Assembly (NCBI GenBank): GCA_937937585.1
Contig: CALDCB010000008.1
Location: 124,001-188,000, forward strand
Direction of reading: 5' to 3'
From: an uncultured Coriobacteriaceae bacterium
GTDB lineage: Bacteria; Actinomycetota; Coriobacteriia; Coriobacteriales; Eggerthellaceae
Length of the DNA: 64,000 bases
Shown here: positions 17,401 through 24,900 of the stretch, piece by piece
Numbering within the stretch: position 1 is the stretch's first letter
Layout of the letters: each line of letters opens with the position of its first letter
Program-made: the position numbers and the translations under genes
Notes under the pieces: model-generated
What the model was told of the DNA's origin: nothing
The model's database searches: none
What the model saw: only the letters and a program-made list of their open reading frames with translations

Positions 17401-19118
17401 ATCTTCAGAACGGAGTCGTCGCTCGACGAATACGAAAGCTTGACGTTGTTGTCCCTGATAAGCTTCCCGGCGCGGGGCAAGATAAAGTCGGACTCGACAG
17501 CCGACAGGTCGACACCCTTGCTGGTGTCGTCATACGCAACGACAAGCCCGTCGATCTGGGCAAGCGCAGCCTCAAGCTCGGCCTTCTCGGCAGCGACATC
17601 CTCATCCGACTTAGAGGCAACCTTCACCTGGTATGAGCGATCGACGCTGGTGCCGGGTGCATTGTCGTAACCGGAAACGAACATCTGCACGGAAACGTTA
17701 AGCTGAACGGCGGCATCGCCGCTACCATGTGTGTAGGCAACCTTGTAAACAGTGTTGTAATCGGAGTCGTAGCTGGAAGTGACTTTCGCCGCAGACTCAT
17801 CGGATGAAGTCCAGGTAAGCGACGCGACCTTCTTGCCATTCGAGTAAAGCGTGCCGGGAAGGGTTTCTTCCTTGACGGACGACTCAGCAACGCCCGATTT
17901 CACGGACGCAGTAAGCTCGGCGGAATCAAGCAGGTCAGAAAGATAAGCTTCGACCTTCGCGTCGTTCCACGGCAGCATGGAGTTCGAGCTGGGGGTGAAC
18001 TCGACCGACTCTTCGCCCAGCGTCAGCGTGTACGTGGGCTGGAATTGACGCAAAACAGACCAGTCGGTGAAGACAGTCTTGTCGGCATTCGTCAAAAAGA
18101 AGTACGTGACGGATCCATCATCGGCAATGCCGCCCTGTTGAGCGGGGTCGGAACCTCCGTACCAGACCGACTTCAAAGACGGGGCCACATCAGGATAGCC
18201 AAGCTCCTGAAGCTTGGACTTAAGCATGTCGACGATATTGGTGTCGGCGCCATATTTAAGAACGGGCTTCCATGTAGAAAGCTTCTTGGCGGCCTCGGCA
18301 AGCTTCGCGGCATCGGGGTTGGACGGCGCAACGGCGTCGCCCTCAATGGGTTTGGCAAGGCTGGCGGTATCTTTGGAGTCCCACTTGTTGTACGTCACGT
18401 AGCACAGCACGTACTTGCCAACCATGTCGGACGTAATGACCAGCTCGCGGGAGTTAGCGCCGTCGATAGCGGAGTAACCAGAGGCGGAATGAGCAGACGC
18501 CCTCTCGGTTCCGATGTACCACTGGTAGGTGAGCTGGGCATACTCAGAGTCGGTAAGCTCGACGTCCTCGTAGTCGCCCAAGTAATCTTCGTACTCGCAC
18601 ATGGCAACAAGCTTGACGGTATCGCCAACCTTGGCCGCAGGGACGCTGCTGTCCGTACAGGTAACGTCTTTGCCGGATGCGTTATGAATGGTAGCACTGC
18701 TAACCGTGACAGTCTCAGCGGCATAAGCAACCGCATCGGCGTCGTCGCCACCAGAAGCTGCCTGAGCGCTCTGCTCGGCCTTGCTTTCGTCAGCGGACTG
18801 GTCTTCTTGCTGAGCGTCAGCGGCTTCAGCCTTCGGCGCCTCCACAGCATCCTTGGCTGCAGCGGATTCGCCGTCGGAAGCAGCAGCATCCTTGGCAACA
18901 GGCTGCGAAGCCGCAGCCTCGTCTTCGGCGGCCTTCGCGCCGGAATCGGCGAACGCCAAGCTTGGCGTCATGGCCGTTGCCATGACAACCGCCATGAAGC
19001 TGGCAAGCGTACGCCGCCACAAAGACGTCTTCAATGTTTCGGGTTTCTGCGCTGTCTTGTTCTGCACAGCAGAATCGTCGGGCGCGTTAGCGCGCACGAA
19101 TTTGGGGCCGATGCTCAT
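14409..19118 (-). CDS. Giant secreted surface protein with two DUF4430 domains and a beta-propeller
   Basis: This 1569-residue surface protein has a signal peptide at about 32-58 (SLWRRTLASFMAVVMATAM, then TPSLAFA), an Ala/Glu/Asp-rich low-complexity stretch to about 140, Ig-like strands to about 750, and two DUF4430 domains (about 764-877 and 892-1003). Their landmarks are KYWQLFVNGKA / LNPGDSVVLYYSAFG and WLWWAFYINGK / VQPGDKIAWYFAG. A PQQ-type beta-propeller follows (about 1050-1435), then a Gly/Pro/Asp linker and a C-terminal helix ending VRRRNFGR. There is no LPXTG motif, so anchoring is by the helix. The ATG at 19118 follows GAGAGGAACCG; the 28-residue upstream extension would lie in the riboswitch 3' region. 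As first gene behind a probable cobalamin riboswitch, it probably captures corrinoids at the surface. Confidence 0.85.
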   Translation of the reverse strand: MSIGPKFVRANAPDDSAVQNKTAQKPETLKTSLWRRTLASFMAVVMATAMTPSLAFADSGAKAAEDEAAASQPVAKDAAASDGESAAAKDAVEAPKAEAADAQQEDQSADESKAEQSAQAASGGDDADAVAYAAETVTVSSATIHNASGKDVTCTDSSVPAAKVGDTVKLVAMCEYEDYLGDYEDVELTDSEYAQLTYQWYIGTERASAHSASGYSAIDGANSRELVITSDMVGKYVLCYVTYNKWDSKDTASLAKPIEGDAVAPSNPDAAKLAEAAKKLSTWKPVLKYGADTNIVDMLKSKLQELGYPDVAPSLKSVWYGGSDPAQQGGIADDGSVTYFFLTNADKTVFTDWSVLRQFQPTYTLTLGEESVEFTPSSNSMLPWNDAKVEAYLSDLLDSAELTASVKSGVAESSVKEETLPGTLYSNGKKVASLTWTSSDESAAKVTSSYDSDYNTVYKVAYTHGSGDAAVQLNVSVQMFVSGYDNAPGTSVDRSYQVKVASKSDEDVAAEKAELEAALAQIDGLVVAYDDTSKGVDLSAVESDFILPRAGKLIRDNNVKLSYSSSDDSVLKINGYRVIVTPDIAGGTNQATITATLTRDGVVATRDIVVNVKPIDEAEIDAAVAFMQKVKDGYAASLLGNNASVDSVSQDLNPWSTAVLQDDGTVSYSKKYEAGGLHTADLPGYDSMAGTNWRTFKSDNSSVVADETLRVTQPVADTLVTVQSSLTYEKYVALAEAHPENAKLQSLVNQPVSATYRIVGTTDHSDPQISVNFQLVGVDAKGNDEVWSDGAQGIAFGSTADALIEQVLNACELIHTSSTSAYGYYLSDITSADGRTLGYDAATGKYWQLFVNGKASEVGASSVTLNPGDSVVLYYSAFGDTLDNIGKAMFVSTVKIIGPDASGKDVVWAPETEVKIAAEDGMTAAALTKKVLERYGMTCDGGMWTISAKDGGTLPNGEASLGSKQDAQGNWLWWAFYINGKLSNKLASTYKVQPGDKIAWYFAGDGAELPKADVETNPKADHPSVDVQFNGFANGGTGAITSGNTPVAKTDAAWSSSLLTDKERELGASSSASTPLVVDGKLYVVSASSYFDPTTQVYTSSLARLQLIDSATGAVAKQITLGSTMDTTCRPIYADGIIVVPLAGGYLQAVSATTLETLWVSDAFANQNLSTLTISDGYVYLATVDSFDDSWSASAGTLRRVNLLTGAVAGSFTDDGAGYYWAGGVIVGDYYVVADDMGGVSVFSADLSRKVSSVSASPVGFRSVLVVDDDNIYAVSKDGVLHRFAVDAAGNLSETGKVQFAGYSTSTPTISGGYAFVGGSDDYKGVLACIKLFDLSVTKVTKADGELLPFESKSTPLVSTRNGKTYVYFTLNGAQGDRPNYTSGGGVYAYCLGDEQAKLIFAPGVGFAQYCMASIVSDGAGNLYYTNDSGYLFKIAAQEGEATEPVTPADPKPVPGGQPGGGNGGASGNDGDNNGSQLGGYVAPAATPIDDADADKADAAKAEESDDAATIRSAAGGEEDIMLISMDDGADQPVKGGTPLPFVLLGVGGLGLAGAAAWMIGVRRRNFGR

Positions 19119-19139
19119 CGGTTCCTCTCTTTCCCAGGG

Positions 19140-19310
19140 CTTAGTGCGATGGATGAGCGATCCGACTTCGCCTCGTCTGGACAGCCCGCGCGCCCGCGGC
19201 AACCCTGCCCATCAGCATTTACGGTTCCTGGTAGAGCGCAGGACTTTCACCCGCATTCTCTCAAGCGCAATCGCGCCCGCGCCGTGCCCGACGCAACCAT
19301 CTGTGCCATT
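19140..19310 (-). promoter_or_regulatory. Probable cobalamin riboswitch leading the ECF/DUF4430 operon
   Basis: On the minus strand the leader shows the core of the cobalamin aptamer in the right order. GAGAATGCGGGTGAAAGTCC lies at 19260-19241, CCAGGAACCGTAAATGC follows at 19232-19216, and GACGAGGCGAAGTCGGATC closes the 3' part near 19177-19159. These match the conserved GGGAA-GGTGAAAATCC, CCCGCnACTGT and ACGAnGCGAAGTCxGGA blocks. The element ends about 30 bases before the ribosome site of the giant DUF4430 gene, so control of translation is plausible. The canonical B12-box GCCACTG is not obvious, so the fold should be checked with a covariance model. Confidence 0.8.
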
Positions 19311-19335
19311 TACGTTGCGGATTTTACCACGTCAA
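19307..19335 (-). promoter_or_regulatory. Candidate promoter for the riboswitch operon
   Basis: On the minus strand TTGACG (19335-19330) is followed after 17 bases by TAAATG (19312-19307). The -35 is good and the -10 is weak; a TAAAAT lies inside the spacer. Confidence 0.35.
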
Positions 19336-19370
19336 AGGCGTGTTTTAGGCACTTCCTACCCCGCGGGCAT

Positions 19371-19410
19371 AAAAAAGGTGGGGCAAGCCGCTTTCGCAGC
19401 CTGCCCCACC
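19371..19410 (-). terminator. Terminator of the amino-acid binding lipoprotein gene
   Basis: On the minus strand GGTGGGGCAGGCTGCG and CGGCTTGCCCCACC form a stem followed by TTTTTT. It separates the binding-protein gene from the riboswitch operon. Confidence 0.9.
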
Positions 19411-19441
19411 CGAGTCAATCCGAAGCTATCGGGTTGCGGTC

Positions 19442-20287
19442 TTACATGTACTTGGCAACCAGAGCATCGATGGTGCCGTCAGCCTGAAGCTCCTCGAGAG
19501 CCTTGTTAATGGCGGCGGTCAGAGCCTTGTTCTCCTGAGCGACGGCGACAGCGTACTCCTCGCCGGTGGCAATGGACTTAACAACCTGAGCATCGGTGTA
19601 GGCGTTGGCGAGCATGCGCTCGACGACAGCCTTGTTGGTGCACACGGCGTTAGCCTGGCCAGACTGCAGAGCAGCGAATGCGTCGGTGGAGTTGCCGTAA
19701 GGCTGAACGGTGGCCTTGGGGTAGTTCTCCTTGACGTAGGTCTCACCCGAAGAACCGGACTGAACGGCGATGACAACGCCTTCCTTGTTCAGAGCCTCAT
19801 CAGCATTGTCGGCGGTGATGTCGGCGTTGTCCTTCATAGCGGCAACGGACAGGTCGTCAACGTAGTAGCTGTCAGAGAAGTCGACGGTCTTGGCGCGCTC
19901 GGGGTCGACGGTGAGGCCGGAGATTCCGACGTCAGCCTGGGTGCCAGCGGCAACAGCGGTAAGGATGCTGTCGAACTGCAGGCTAACGAACTCGGGCTCA
20001 AGACCCAGCTTCTCGGCAACAGCCTTGCCAATCTCGATGTCAAGACCGACCATCTCGCCATTCTCAAGGTTCTCGAACGGCGGGAAGTCGGGCGACGTAG
20101 CGATGAGCAGCTTGCCTTCCTTCACAAGCTTCATCTCGGTGGAAGCGCTGGCAGAACCAGAAGCGCTAGCCGAAGCAGAGCCGCTTGCGCTGCCCGAGCC
20201 CGAATTGCCCGAAGCGCAGCCGACAAGCGCCAGAGCGGCGGCAAGAGCGCCGGCGGCGACAAGCGCGAGCCATTTCTTCTTAGACAT
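19442..20287 (-). CDS. Amino-acid ABC transporter substrate-binding lipoprotein (family 3)
   Basis: This 281-residue lipoprotein begins with MSKKKWLALVAAGALAA and the lipobox LVGC (Cys about 24), then a Gly/Ser/Ala linker to about residue 50. The family 3 solute-binding fold follows with FPPFENLENGEMVGLDIE, IGKAVAEKLG and GLTVDPERAKTVDFSDSYY, the segment contacting the amino-acid backbone. It would deliver a polar or glutamine-like amino acid to a HisM/GlnP permease. The only candidate permease in the window is at 8718-10127, 9 kb away and beyond the ECF operon; the ATPase is elsewhere. The start is supported by GAGGG upstream. The gene is monocistronic, with its own terminator. Confidence 0.88.
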   Translation of the reverse strand: MSKKKWLALVAAGALAAALALVGCASGNSGSGSASGSASASASGSASASTEMKLVKEGKLLIATSPDFPPFENLENGEMVGLDIEIGKAVAEKLGLEPEFVSLQFDSILTAVAAGTQADVGISGLTVDPERAKTVDFSDSYYVDDLSVAAMKDNADITADNADEALNKEGVVIAVQSGSSGETYVKENYPKATVQPYGNSTDAFAALQSGQANAVCTNKAVVERMLANAYTDAQVVKSIATGEEYAVAVAQENKALTAAINKALEELQADGTIDALVAKYM

Positions 20288-20448
20288 AATCCCTCATTTC
20301 TGTTTGAAACGTTCCTTGCAAAACGCACCGCACGCACGCGATGCCCTGTGCTCCAGACAGAATAGCGCATGATCGGCGGTTATTACGATTCTTTAACACG
20401 AATACGGCAAATTGCGACGATGGCCGGGGAATCGGCCGATTGACCTAG

Positions 20449-21279
20449 CTAACGCGCCAGCTGCCAGAACGCGACGGCGCTTGACGCGGCCACATTCAGC
20501 GAGTCGACGCCATGTCGCATGGGGATGCGCACGGTGTAGTCGCATCGGCTGATAGTTGCGGGCGCAAGACCGTCGCCCTCGGTGCCGAACACCAGCGCAA
20601 GACGATCGCACTGAGCCAATCGCGGGTCGCGAAGCGAGATGGAGTCGTCCTCAAGGGCCATAGCCGCCGTGGTGAACCCAAGGTCGTGAAGAAGCGGCAC
20701 GCCGTCGCGCGCCCAATCGTGCGGGTTCGTCCCAATGCGGGCCCAGGGCACTTGGAAAACCGTTCCCATGGAGACACGCACGGCGCGACGGTACAGCGGG
20801 TCGTAGCACGCAGGTGAAACCAGCACGGCGTCGGCGCCAAGCGCTGCGGCCGAGCGGAAGATCGCGCCCACATTCGTGTGGTTGCGGATATTCTCGAGCA
20901 CCGCAACCAAATGAGCATCGCGCACAACCTCTTCAACGCTGCGCTCGGGCGGACGACGAAATGCCGCCAAGGCGCCGCGCGTCAACTCGAAACCGGTGAG
21001 CTTCTTCAGCTCGTCCTCGGGCAGAACGAAAATAGGCGCATCGGGGTTCGCAGCCTGGAAGCGATCCATCAGCGGCTCAAGCTGCGGCAGGTATTTCTCT
21101 TCGGTTAGAAGCGACAGCGGCATGTTGCCGCCATCCAGCGCGCGAACGATCACCTCAACGGTCTCGGCAATGAAAATGGCCTTGCTGGGCTCGATCCTGC
21201 TTCGAAGCTGCAGGTCGGTCAAACGAGCGTACACATCGAGCCGCTCGTCTTCGAATGCCGTTACCTTCTGAATGCCCAT
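20449..21279 (-). CDS. TrmH/SpoU family RNA 2'-O-methyltransferase
   Basis: This 276-residue SPOUT methyltransferase has an N-terminal substrate-binding domain (to about 110) and a C-terminal knot domain. The three SpoU motifs are present: ENIRNHTNVGAIFRSAAALG (motif 1, with Asn and Arg of the active site), LVFGTEGDGL (motif 2) and IPMRHGVDSLNVAASSAVAF (motif 3). Such enzymes methylate ribose 2'-OH groups in rRNA or tRNA using SAM bound in the knot. The domain layout is closer to rRNA enzymes of the RlmB/TsnR type than to TrmH of tRNA, but the target is not certain. The ATG at 21279 follows AAAGGCAGAGC. It is divergent from the alarmone synthetase gene. Confidence 0.88.
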   Translation of the reverse strand: MGIQKVTAFEDERLDVYARLTDLQLRSRIEPSKAIFIAETVEVIVRALDGGNMPLSLLTEEKYLPQLEPLMDRFQAANPDAPIFVLPEDELKKLTGFELTRGALAAFRRPPERSVEEVVRDAHLVAVLENIRNHTNVGAIFRSAAALGADAVLVSPACYDPLYRRAVRVSMGTVFQVPWARIGTNPHDWARDGVPLLHDLGFTTAAMALEDDSISLRDPRLAQCDRLALVFGTEGDGLAPATISRCDYTVRIPMRHGVDSLNVAASSAVAFWQLAR

Positions 21280-21390
21280 GCTCTGCCTTTCTGTGGGGTA
21301 TTCCCCTTATCGTCCCTGATAGGGTGCCGTTTTGGCAGAGTCGTTCCCAAACCGTGGACAAGACGCCGCCTAACGCATCCGCTTTCCCAG

Positions 21391-21396
21391 TATAAT
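21391..21396 (+). promoter_or_regulatory. Candidate -10 box for the alarmone synthetase gene
   Basis: A perfect TATAAT lies 95 bases before the ATG at 21492. The -35 at 17-base spacing (GCCTAA) is poor. A hairpin, GCCCGCAAGC with GCTTTGCGGGC at about 21408-21434, would lie in the leader. Confidence 0.45.
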
Positions 21397-21491
21397 GGAA
21401 ACCCGCGGCCCGCAAGCAACTCGCTTTGCGGGCGCCGTCGTAAATCGAAACCGTTATCGCGCGCAATGCACGCGAACAGGAGATGCGCCCA

Positions 21492-22211
21492 ATGTCTGTG
21501 AAGTCGGTCGCCAAAAACATCGAGCACGTCACCGGCTCTAAGCCCCGTTCCGTTCCCCCCGAAATCGAAATGGCCTACCCGTACGAGGCCTTCGCATCGA
21601 AGATCCTGCCGCATATCCGCAAGTACGACGCGGCCATGAGCGAGCTGAAGGTCCGCTTCGAGATCATCGACAAAGACCTGCAGGTGCGCAGCCACCGCAA
21701 CCCCATCCATCACATCGAGTCGCGCACCAAGTCGCCGCGCAGTATGTACGAGAAAATCGTCCGTTACGGCTACAACCCCACGGTCGAGAACGTCGAGGCG
21801 CATCTGATGGACGTGGCGGGAATCCGCATCATCACCTCGTACATCCAAGACGTCTACCGTATGGTCGAAATGCTGAAGCGCCAAGACGACCTTGAGATCG
21901 TCGAAATCAAAGATTACATCGCCAACCCCAAGCCCAATGGCTACCGAAGCCTTCACGTCATTGTGCGCATCCCCGTGTTCTTCATGGACTCTAAACAGAT
22001 GATCCCCGTTGAAGTGCAGATCCGCACCATCGCCATGGACTTCTGGGCCAGCCTCGAGCACGACCTGAAGTACAAGGCTATCGGTGAGGTCAGCGGCATC
22101 GATTCCTCGGCCGAGTTGAAAGAATGCTCGCAGATCATCGAGGGCGTCGAGAAGCGCATGCAGTTCTTGGCATATGCGCTGGACGAGGGATCTTCGGTCT
22201 GCCTGCTGTAA
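21492..22211 (+). CDS. Small alarmone synthetase, GTP pyrophosphokinase family (RelQ/RelP type)
   Basis: This 239-residue protein contains only the RelA/SpoT nucleotidyltransferase domain, with no hydrolase, TGS or ACT parts. Landmarks are SRTKSPRSMYEKIVRYG (substrate-binding Arg/Lys/Ser), DVAGIRIIT (catalytic Asp region), PKPNGYRSLHVIV and VEVQIRTIAMDFWASLEH (Glu and His of the active site). Such enzymes make (p)ppGpp from ATP and GDP/GTP under stress, often controlled at the level of transcription. C-terminal residues beyond about 210 are short, as in RelQ. ATG 21492 is chosen because AGGAG lies nine bases upstream; ATG 21483 overlaps that site. The leader has a TATAAT and a hairpin. A tandem-repeat region and a DUF4143 ATPase gene follow. 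Confidence 0.88.
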   Translation: MSVKSVAKNIEHVTGSKPRSVPPEIEMAYPYEAFASKILPHIRKYDAAMSELKVRFEIIDKDLQVRSHRNPIHHIESRTKSPRSMYEKIVRYGYNPTVENVEAHLMDVAGIRIITSYIQDVYRMVEMLKRQDDLEIVEIKDYIANPKPNGYRSLHVIVRIPVFFMDSKQMIPVEVQIRTIAMDFWASLEHDLKYKAIGEVSGIDSSAELKECSQIIEGVEKRMQFLAYALDEGSSVCLL

Positions 22212-22242
22212 GGGTTTTCGTGGAACGCACGCAAAAATCGCC

Positions 22243-22380
22243 TGCAAAACACCGACTGAGATTGCTGCAAAAGCACGGTTCGTTTTGCTGCAAAAGATCG
22301 ATTGAAAACCCTGTAAAACATCGAATGGATCTGCGATAAAATATCGACTGAGAATCGTGCAAAATATCGAATGTCCAGAT
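22243..22380. repeat. Six tandem 23-bp degenerate repeats upstream of the DUF4143 ATPase gene
   Basis: Six units begin at 22243, 22266, 22289, 22312, 22335 and 22358, exactly 23 bases apart with no indels. The consensus start of each unit is TGCAAAAnATCGAnTG, followed by seven variable bases. Units 1 and 3-6 keep the ATCGA/ACCGA core; unit 2 is the most diverged. The array is A+T-rich against a G+C-rich background and ends 16 bases before the ATG of the ATPase gene, leaving room only for the GAGG ribosome site. There are no spacers, so this is not CRISPR. Possible readings are a multi-site operator or a structured leader. Confidence 0.85.
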
Positions 22381-22396
22381 CATCGAGGTCGGTACT

Positions 22397-23692
22397 ATGG
22401 CCAAATCAAAAACACTCATCCCTAAAGGATATAGACCGCGCTTGCTAGAAAAGCGGCTCGATTCCCTTATGGAGGCGTTCGGATGCGTCGAGATCAACGG
22501 TCCCAAATGGTGCGGCAAGACCTGGACGGCAATGTCTCGAAGTGCCAGCATCACCAAACTCGACAACCCATCCGAGCGCGAAGCCGCCGAACTCGACCCC
22601 GCCCTGGCGCTTCTCGGCGACATGCCGCACCTTGTTGACGAGTGGCAGGAGGTGCCTGAGGTTTGGGACGCAGCGCGACGCTTCGTAGACGATTCGGGCA
22701 ACCAACGCGGACTGCTATTGCTCACCGGCTCGACGGCTCTTAAAAAGGATGATCGCAACAAGGTCCGACATTCAGGCGCTGGAAGAATAGCTCGCCTGAC
22801 TATGAGGCCCATGACCCTATGCGAATCGGGCGACGGAGAAGCGACGGTTTCCCTCTCGGCCCTATTCGAGGGCGAGGACATCAAACCAGCTCGCAGAGAA
22901 ACCGGCATCCTTGATGTCGCCCGCTGGTGCTGCCGCGGAGGATGGCCAGCCAATCTGGGGCTTTCTGATGAAGCAGCCAGCGAAACCGCAGCTCAATACA
23001 TAAATGCGGTCGCGAATCAAAACGTCATCGAGGAAGGCCGATCCTCCGCGACGGCGCTCTCCCTTATGAAAGCGCTTGCCTTGAACGAAAGCCAAGCTGT
23101 TACGTACAAGACCCTTGCCAAAGACATGGCAAGCGGAGAAGCCGCCCCCACGAATGAGACCATCGCCGCATACCTCGAGCTGTTCGACCGACTGATGATC
23201 ACTGAAGAGCTTTGTGGTTGGGAGCCCCCTATGCGCAGCAAAGCCCGCGTGCGCGTAAAACCGAAACGCTACTTCTGCGACCCATCCCTTGCCGCAGCCC
23301 TCCTAGGCGCCACGCCCCAAAGGCTCTTAAGCGACACCCAAACGCTGGGCATGCTGTTCGAGAATCTGGTTATCAGAGATCTGCGCGTATTCCTGTCGTC
23401 CTACGCCGGCCTTGGCAATAACGTGTTCTACTATCGAGACGCTAATGGCCTTGAAGTCGATGCGATCGTGGAGCGCAACGGCGTTTGGGGTGGAATCGAA
23501 ATCAAGCTCTCCGACACCAAAGCCGACGAAGGCGCGAAGAATCTGCTTGCTTTACGCGACAAGATTGCAGCCAACCCCGCCGCCCAAAACGCCGAGCCGG
23601 CGTTTCTTGCCGTGGTGGTGGGCCGCGGCAACCTCGCATACAGGCGCGATGACGGCGTGTACGTCATTCCCGCCGCAATGCTCTGCGCGTAG
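22397..23692 (+). CDS. AAA ATPase with DUF4143 (PD-(D/E)xK-like) C-terminal domain
   Basis: This 431-residue member of the AAA_14/DUF4143 family, common in anaerobes and archaea, has no established function. The N-terminal ATPase has the P-loop GPKWCGKTWT (residues 35-44), the Walker B-like LVDEWQEVPEVWD and sensor LLLLTGSTAL. The C-terminal DUF4143 domain (about 200-431) ends with VFYYRDANGLEVDAIVE and GGIEIKLSD; the Asp, Glu-Val-Asp and Glu-Ile-Lys residues fit a PD-(D/E)xK nuclease-like core. The ATG follows GAGGTCGGTACT. The gene is preceded by the six 23-bp repeats and followed by a strong bidirectional terminator, so it forms its own unit. Its composition does not differ obviously from its neighbours. 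Confidence 0.85.
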   Translation: MAKSKTLIPKGYRPRLLEKRLDSLMEAFGCVEINGPKWCGKTWTAMSRSASITKLDNPSEREAAELDPALALLGDMPHLVDEWQEVPEVWDAARRFVDDSGNQRGLLLLTGSTALKKDDRNKVRHSGAGRIARLTMRPMTLCESGDGEATVSLSALFEGEDIKPARRETGILDVARWCCRGGWPANLGLSDEAASETAAQYINAVANQNVIEEGRSSATALSLMKALALNESQAVTYKTLAKDMASGEAAPTNETIAAYLELFDRLMITEELCGWEPPMRSKARVRVKPKRYFCDPSLAAALLGATPQRLLSDTQTLGMLFENLVIRDLRVFLSSYAGLGNNVFYYRDANGLEVDAIVERNGVWGGIEIKLSDTKADEGAKNLLALRDKIAANPAAQNAEPAFLAVVVGRGNLAYRRDDGVYVIPAAMLCA

Positions 23693-23731
23693 CAACTGGT
23701 GCCGTCTGTACCCAGCTCAGACGTCAGAAAG

Positions 23732-23769
23732 AAAGGGAGGTTGGCAATCTTGTTGCCAACCTCCCTTTA
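23732..23769. terminator. Bidirectional terminator between the DUF4143 ATPase and usp genes
   Basis: AAAGGGAGGTTGGCAA and TTGCCAACCTCCCTTT form a perfect 16-bp stem around TCTTG. With A/T at both ends it can serve both convergent genes. Confidence 0.85.
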
Positions 23770-23808
23770 GATTTCCGCCATTGTGCAAACGCCGTTTTGC
23801 CGCGAACG

Positions 23809-24237
23809 CTATTTCGCGATAAGAACCGCGACGGGCGAAGCGTGCAGCACCTTGTAGCTGACCGAGCCCGTGTACTCTTTACGGCCGGAAAGACCGCGGT
23901 TGCCCATAACCACCAGGTCGTAGCCGCCCTTCTCAAGCAGCTTCACGATCTCGGCAGAGGGATTCACGCCCGCCAGGCACATGACGTCGGCCTGCTCGGC
24001 GGTGTCGCCCAAGAAATCAAGGGCCGTCTGAAGGATGGCGTTGCCGTCTTCCTTCATAAGGGTGATGATGTGGCCCAGCTCGGCGTTGGCCTCCTCGCTC
24101 AACGCGGGGATAGGCGCCACGTACAAGACGTCGATCTGCATCTCGGGATTAGTTTCGGCCAAGGTTTTCGCCATCTCGAGCGCATGGTTGGCGCCGTCGG
24201 AACCATCAATGGGAACCAAGATCTTCGAAAGTGCCAT
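23809..24237 (-). CDS. Universal stress protein A family protein
   Basis: This 142-residue UspA protein starts MALSKILVPIDGSDGANHA and carries the ATP-binding signature MGNRGLSGRKEYTGSVS near residues 110-126, so it is of the nucleotide-binding type. It differs clearly from the other Usp at 8058-8504 and is closer to the classical UspA length and motif spacing. The start is supported by AAGAGGTAGTC upstream. It lies downstream of apt on the same strand, with a G+C-rich hairpin between them, and converges on the DUF4143 ATPase gene through a shared terminator. Its role is presumed to be in stress or starvation physiology. Confidence 0.9.
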   Translation of the reverse strand: MALSKILVPIDGSDGANHALEMAKTLAETNPEMQIDVLYVAPIPALSEEANAELGHIITLMKEDGNAILQTALDFLGDTAEQADVMCLAGVNPSAEIVKLLEKGGYDLVVMGNRGLSGRKEYTGSVSYKVLHASPVAVLIAK

Positions 24238-24277
24238 GACTACCTCTTTTCCTCGAAGCGTCCCGCAGGACGCAAAT

Positions 24278-24310
24278 GCAGCCGCGCCGCCTTGCGGCGC
24301 CCACGACTGC
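24278..24310 (-). terminator. Hairpin after apt, possible terminator
   Basis: On the minus strand GCAG...GGCGCCGC pairs with GCGGCGC...CTGC around AAG, five bases after the apt stop. The following bases are ATTTGCG with no good T tract, so it may only attenuate or protect the transcript. Confidence 0.4.
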
Positions 24311-24314
24311 TTAC

Positions 24315-24851
24315 TTACTTCGTTTCCTGAACCAGCGAGAACACCGGAGCATCGGACTCCTTGGCGATAAGCTCGCGCGGGTTCAGATATTCAAGCTCGG
24401 TGATGAACGCGAAGCCGGCAACGGTGCCGCCTGCGGCTTCGACCAGCTTCTTCTGGGCGATGGCGGTGCCGCCGGTGGCAACCAGGTCGTCAACTATAAG
24501 GACGATGTCGCCGGGCTTGATGGCGTCAGCATGGATCTGCAGAGAGTCGGTGCCGTACTCAAGCTCGTAGCTTTGCGAGATAACCTCGCGCGGAAGCTTG
24601 CCGGGCTTGCGTGCAGGAACGAACCCTGCGTGCAGTTTGTATGCAACCGGGGTGCCGATGATGAAGCCGCGGGCCTCGGCACCGACGACCTTGGTGATGC
24701 CCTTTCCTGCGAACTGGTCGGCAATGCGGTCGACTGCTGCCTGCAGGGCATCGGCGTCCATCATGAGCGACGTGAGGTCGACGAAGATGATGCCGGGTTC
24801 GGGATAATCGGGGATGCGCGTGAGCGCGGCGGACAAATCGACGGAATCCAT
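24315..24851 (-). CDS. apt: Adenine phosphoribosyltransferase
   Basis: This 178-residue type I phosphoribosyltransferase converts adenine and PRPP to AMP in purine salvage. The PRPP-binding loop [16 protein letters not shown] lies near residues 122-137. The early motif [18 protein letters not shown] and [15 protein letters not shown] are typical of Apt rather than Xpt or Hpt. The length matches E. coli Apt closely. ATG 24851 is preceded by AAGGAACGTC; a 16-residue extension to 24899 lacks a ribosome site. A hairpin (TGCCCGCG with CGCGGGCA, 24901-24925) lies in the leader about 50 bases upstream. Classical pairing with relA is not present; the neighbours are usp and htpG. Confidence 0.93.
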   Translation of the reverse strand: MDSVDLSAALTRIPDYPEPGIIFVDLTSLMMDADALQAAVDRIADQFAGKGITKVVGAEARGFIIGTPVAYKLHAGFVPARKPGKLPREVISQSYELEYGTDSLQIHADAIKPGDIVLIVDDLVATGGTAIAQKKLVEAAGGTVAGFAFITELEYLNPRELIAKESDAPVFSLVQETK

Positions 24852-24900
24852 GACGTTCCTTATCTGATACGGATTATGAACGGTTAACGGAACGCGCACA

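Noticed and set aside
22243..22380. CRISPR-like array
   Set aside because: Units are contiguous 23-mers without unique spacers, are degenerate, and there are no cas genes nearby.
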